A stretch of 49,480 nucleotides of DNA, taken from the NCBI GenBank assembly GCA_902796155.1, contig CADBNZ010000050.1, positions 1 through 49,480 of the forward strand, read 5' to 3'. The stretch comes from an uncultured Pseudomonadota bacterium (GTDB lineage: Bacteria > Pseudomonadota > Alphaproteobacteria > UBA3830). The notes under the pieces were generated by a model that saw only the letters and a program-made list of their open reading frames with translations, was not told the DNA's origin and searched no databases. Every line of letters starts with the position of its first letter. The first letter of the stretch is position 1. Of this stretch, positions 46,701 to 49,480 are shown in pieces. The translations under genes and the position numbers were made by a program.

Positions 46701-49131
46701 ATGGAGCATTTACAGAATAACAATAATATTGTTTTTACGGACAGAGAAGCTGATATTATTGCGTGCCTCATAAATGGTAATACAGCAAAATCTATAGCTG
46801 ATTTGCTCTCAATCTCTCCTAATACTGCTAATGTTCATATAAGAAATATTATGCAGAAAATAGACGGCGCTTCGAAAAATGATTTGGTAAAATATATCGA
46901 ACAATCTTCTCAATATAAAATTTTTCGAGACCGTTATGATAATTTGATAAGACTCAAGAAATTTTATGAACTTTTGAGAAAATTATCTAAGTTAGCGATT
47001 GAGAAAAAAAGTTGTTGTATAAGATTTAATGAAGAATGTAGTGCATATGTAGAGTTAATTAATTGCTTAAAAACAGCAGGAATTAATACATATATTTATG
47101 ATGAGGAACCAAAATCGAAAGATTGTATTTATATCATTTGTTCAGAGAATCTCTCGAACATATCAGATGTAAAAAATACCATAATATTCACAAAGAATGC
47201 CGGAAAAAATCTTTCACAAAACATAATAGAATATGAGCACAATCTGCCAGATGCTATTTTAAAATGCATCGGAAAAATCTATGCGGAAAATAATGAGATT
47301 CAGTCTTTAATAGCCGCATTTTCTCCGTTTAATTCAGAAAAAGAAAATAAAGGAAACTTAACTCAAATAATTTCCGAACAAAAATTTATAAAACGTAGAA
47401 AATATTTTCTAATCATAAATGCCATTGTAGCTATTAGTTTTATTTCTTTGATTGCTACTAAATTTTTTCATGAAAAAATTTCGGTAAAATCGAATGTTCC
47501 CGTAATTTTTAAAGATGTTTTTTTAGAACGTGCAGATATTGAAGAGAAAATAGATCAGGCATTCGGAAATGGTAAAATAAAAGTTGCGGTTTTGGTTGGG
47601 TACGGTGGAACAGGAAAAACAACTATCGCAAGGCATTATCTTAAGTCGCAAATTAAAACAATATTCTTTGGCTTATACAAAAGGATCAAAGATTTTTATT
47701 CACAGATCTACTAAAGAGATAGGCCAAAAATATTTATTGAATCTTATTCCTGAAAATGAAAGAAATAGAGTTATCGGAAAGATTGTCGAAGCAATGACAC
47801 CATATGAATGCTTGCTATGGTATTCGTATAATAATCAAGAAATGCAACTAAGCTACAAAGAAATAAGCGCGATCATACCCCATTTAGAGAGCTTAAAAAG
47901 CACAATAATTTCAATGCCTTTAGGTGAATCAGAAAAAGAAAAATATATTGTAAGAATTATGTTAGCACTGCTTTATGCATACGTTCCTGAAGCAAATGAA
48001 CAAAAAATGAGAGAGTTGGCAGAGGAGATTATTCAGCGAAACAAGGGCTTTATAAAAGGTTATGATTTGGCTGCGCTATTTCTTGAGCATACATACTGCG
48101 GAATAGGTTATTTATCTGATAAAGATGAGAAATATTTGAAAAGATGTATTGAACTTTGTACACAATTAAAAGCCAATCATTTATTGGCTATCACTTATAT
48201 ATATTTGTCTTTGTATTTTTCTGAAAGAAAAGAAATCGAACTTTACAGACATTTTTTGCGCGAATCGATGAAATTGGCAGAAGAAATAAAAACAAGAATG
48301 TTATTGAATTATCGTTACTGCGAAGTCGCTTTATCTTTATGTAGCTCTAAAAAAGAACTGGAAGATGTTTTGAATTATACTTTGGAAACATTAAAAATAC
48401 TTGGTGTATCTCATTTCTTTTATAAAACAAGTGAAGAGTATGCAGATAAAGGAGCATCAAAGAATTGCATTGCTGCTCTTAGAAGAATCATGGTCAGAAT
48501 ATATAATCGTCTGGAAAAGTACGATGATGCAATTGAAAATTATAAGGAAGCATCTTATTTCTATGCAAAAAGGAGAGAAAAAGGAAACAGAATACCTATA
48601 AAACGAGAAACAGCTTTAGAAATAGAGCATGCGAATACTTTATTACGAATAAATCGAGTTTCGGAAGCGAGGAACAAACTTGAACAGGCAATAAAAGCAA
48701 AAGTGGAACATAGTTATAATCATGGTTTGTTCCAAGCTTTTATTTATAAGGCTGAAGCTGATTTTCGATTAGGAAAGTTAGGTGAAGCTTATGATGATTG
48801 TTTGAATGCTTTGAAATACAAAGAAAAATCTGAATCGAATTTTATGCATTTGCTGAATATGCGTTTGCATTACATAATGGCGATTACAAAATATAAGCTT
48901 GGTGATTCGCGAAAAGCGATTGAATATTTCAAAACATTTGTAGCTCTTGCCAAAATATGGTTTTCAAATTATTCGGATAATAATTCAGGATACGAAAAGA
49001 TCTTGGATGAAAAAATATTTTCCGGATCAACAGATACAAAAATTGAAGATTATTTTAGAGGCAGCTTAAAAATATTCACTGAAATTTACGGAAAAAAACA
49101 TTCGTTTGTAAAAAATTTTGTTAGCTTATAA
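46701..49131 (+). pseudogene. membrane-anchored LuxR-HTH / STAND NTPase / TPR protein, central domain lost
   Basis: The first part (46701-47714) has a LuxR/GerE-type HTH at residues 11-55 (FTDREADIIACLINGNTAKSIADLL, SISPNTANVHIRNIMQKI), an unknown alpha/beta region (about 100-200), a membrane helix at 235-256, then LERADIEEKIDQAF and Walker A GYGGTGKTT (300-308) as in NB-ARC/STAND proteins. The frame then fails. From about 47660 a second frame gives SLAYTKGSKIFIHRSTKEIGQKYLLN and a long helical tail with TPR-like units (YDDAIENYKEASYFYAKRR; LGEAYDDCLNALKYKEKSE) to 49131. Walker B and the rest of the NTPase domain are absent, so an internal deletion with frame change has joined the ends. The gene is probably dead. 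The part before the break could still make an HTH-membrane protein. Confidence 0.75.
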
Positions 49132-49158
49132 AAAAGCCCACGATTTTCTATCGCAGGC
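49131..49158 (-). terminator. intrinsic terminator of rpmA
   Basis: On the minus strand GCCTGCGAT and ATCGTGGGC form a stem with two mismatches and a 5-base loop (GCC/GGC plus CGAT/ATCG), followed by six T residues. It lies 37 bases after the rpmA stop. The stop codon of the convergent gene overlaps its end. Confidence 0.7.
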
Positions 49159-49194
49159 TCTCAGTTATCTTTAATATAAGAAAAAGAAAAAATT

Positions 49195-49455
49195 TTAGCC
49201 TTCTATCGCTTCGACAGAAACCATACTTCTTCCGCTGGAATTTTTCGAAAACCTCACTACGCCGCTTGCTGTAGCAAATAAAGTATGATCTTTGCCGATA
49301 CCAACATTCGCTCCAGCCTTGATTTTTGTTCCTCTCTGTCTTACAAGAATGTTTCCAGCCAACACGCTTTGACCGCCATAGCGCTTTACTCCCAAGCGTT
49401 TACTTTCAGAATCTCTTCCGTTTTTGGAACTACCGCCAGCTTTTTTGGTTGCCAT
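49195..49455 (-). CDS. rpmA: 50S ribosomal protein L27
   Basis: A ribosomal protein whose N-terminus reaches the peptidyl transferase centre. The 86 residues open [29 protein letters not shown], the form without a cleaved extension, and continue with [36 protein letters not shown] lies before the ATG at 49455. rplU is expected upstream, beyond the end of the window. Confidence 0.97.
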   Translation of the reverse strand: MATKKAGGSSKNGRDSESKRLGVKRYGGQSVLAGNILVRQRGTKIKAGANVGIGKDHTLFATASGVVRFSKNSSGRSMVSVEAIEG

Positions 49456-49480
49456 AGTCTAACTCCTAATGCTTTATTTC

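Overview
The window looks like the chromosome of an AT-rich alphaproteobacterium, probably a host-associated or intracellular lineage of the Holosporales/Paracaedibacter kind. This placement is inference. It rests on the short (422-residue) prolyl-tRNA synthetase, the IHF-beta-type protein, the FlbD-like sigma-54 activator, the TamA/TamB pair, a tRNA-Gly of alphaproteobacterial type, DUF2608-like proteins typical of amoeba- and protist-associated bacteria, and several genes in visible decay. The cell has peptidoglycan (alanine racemase, PBP1A), an outer membrane (TamAB, LolC) and lipoproteins.

Region 1 (1-4728) is accessory DNA: a frameshifted Vat/CatB-type acetyltransferase, a GNAT acetyltransferase, a small membrane protein, two tandem DUF2608/HAD-like lipoproteins, a DUF6622-like membrane protein, and a fossil serine recombinase readable only by switching frames. 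Region 2 (4729-8400) has a shortened iron-sulfur cluster (iscS-iscU-iscA) and, on the other strand, acpP-fabF for fatty acid synthesis. Region 3 (8400-9700) is a mobile-element spot: an IS200/IS605-type tnpA remnant with a perfect hairpin, then a complete IS1595-family insertion sequence whose 13-bp inverted repeats and 8-bp target duplication can be read exactly.

Region 4 (9747-28670) is dense housekeeping: rpmB, pyk, mnmA, hpf; a minus-strand group yggU-rph-hemW; prfA-prmC; a minus-strand group queuosine-precursor transporter-tgt-tamA-tamB with overlapping genes; ihfB-like and rppH; xseA; ffh. Region 5 (28683-34502) has an acyltransferase-3 membrane protein, a TadD-like TPR lipoprotein, a sigma-54 activator with no receiver domain and a GAFTNA loop in place of GAFTGA, dnaB, alr and a tRNA-Gly(CCC) with a good promoter and an unusual C at position 55. 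Region 6 (34526-42149) has a GT39/ArnT-type glycosyltransferase, an ABC-F ATPase, gyrB and PBP1A.

Region 7 (42280-49480) mixes decay and housekeeping: an N-acetylmuramoyl-L-alanine amidase broken by one frameshift and one stop, proS-lolC, a small unknown protein, and a large broken gene joining a LuxR-type HTH, a membrane helix, a STAND/NB-ARC-like P-loop and a TPR-like helical tail. The window ends in rpmA (L27). The STAND-type membrane regulator and the GAFTNA activator are the most unusual items. I did not find a complete novel multi-gene system.
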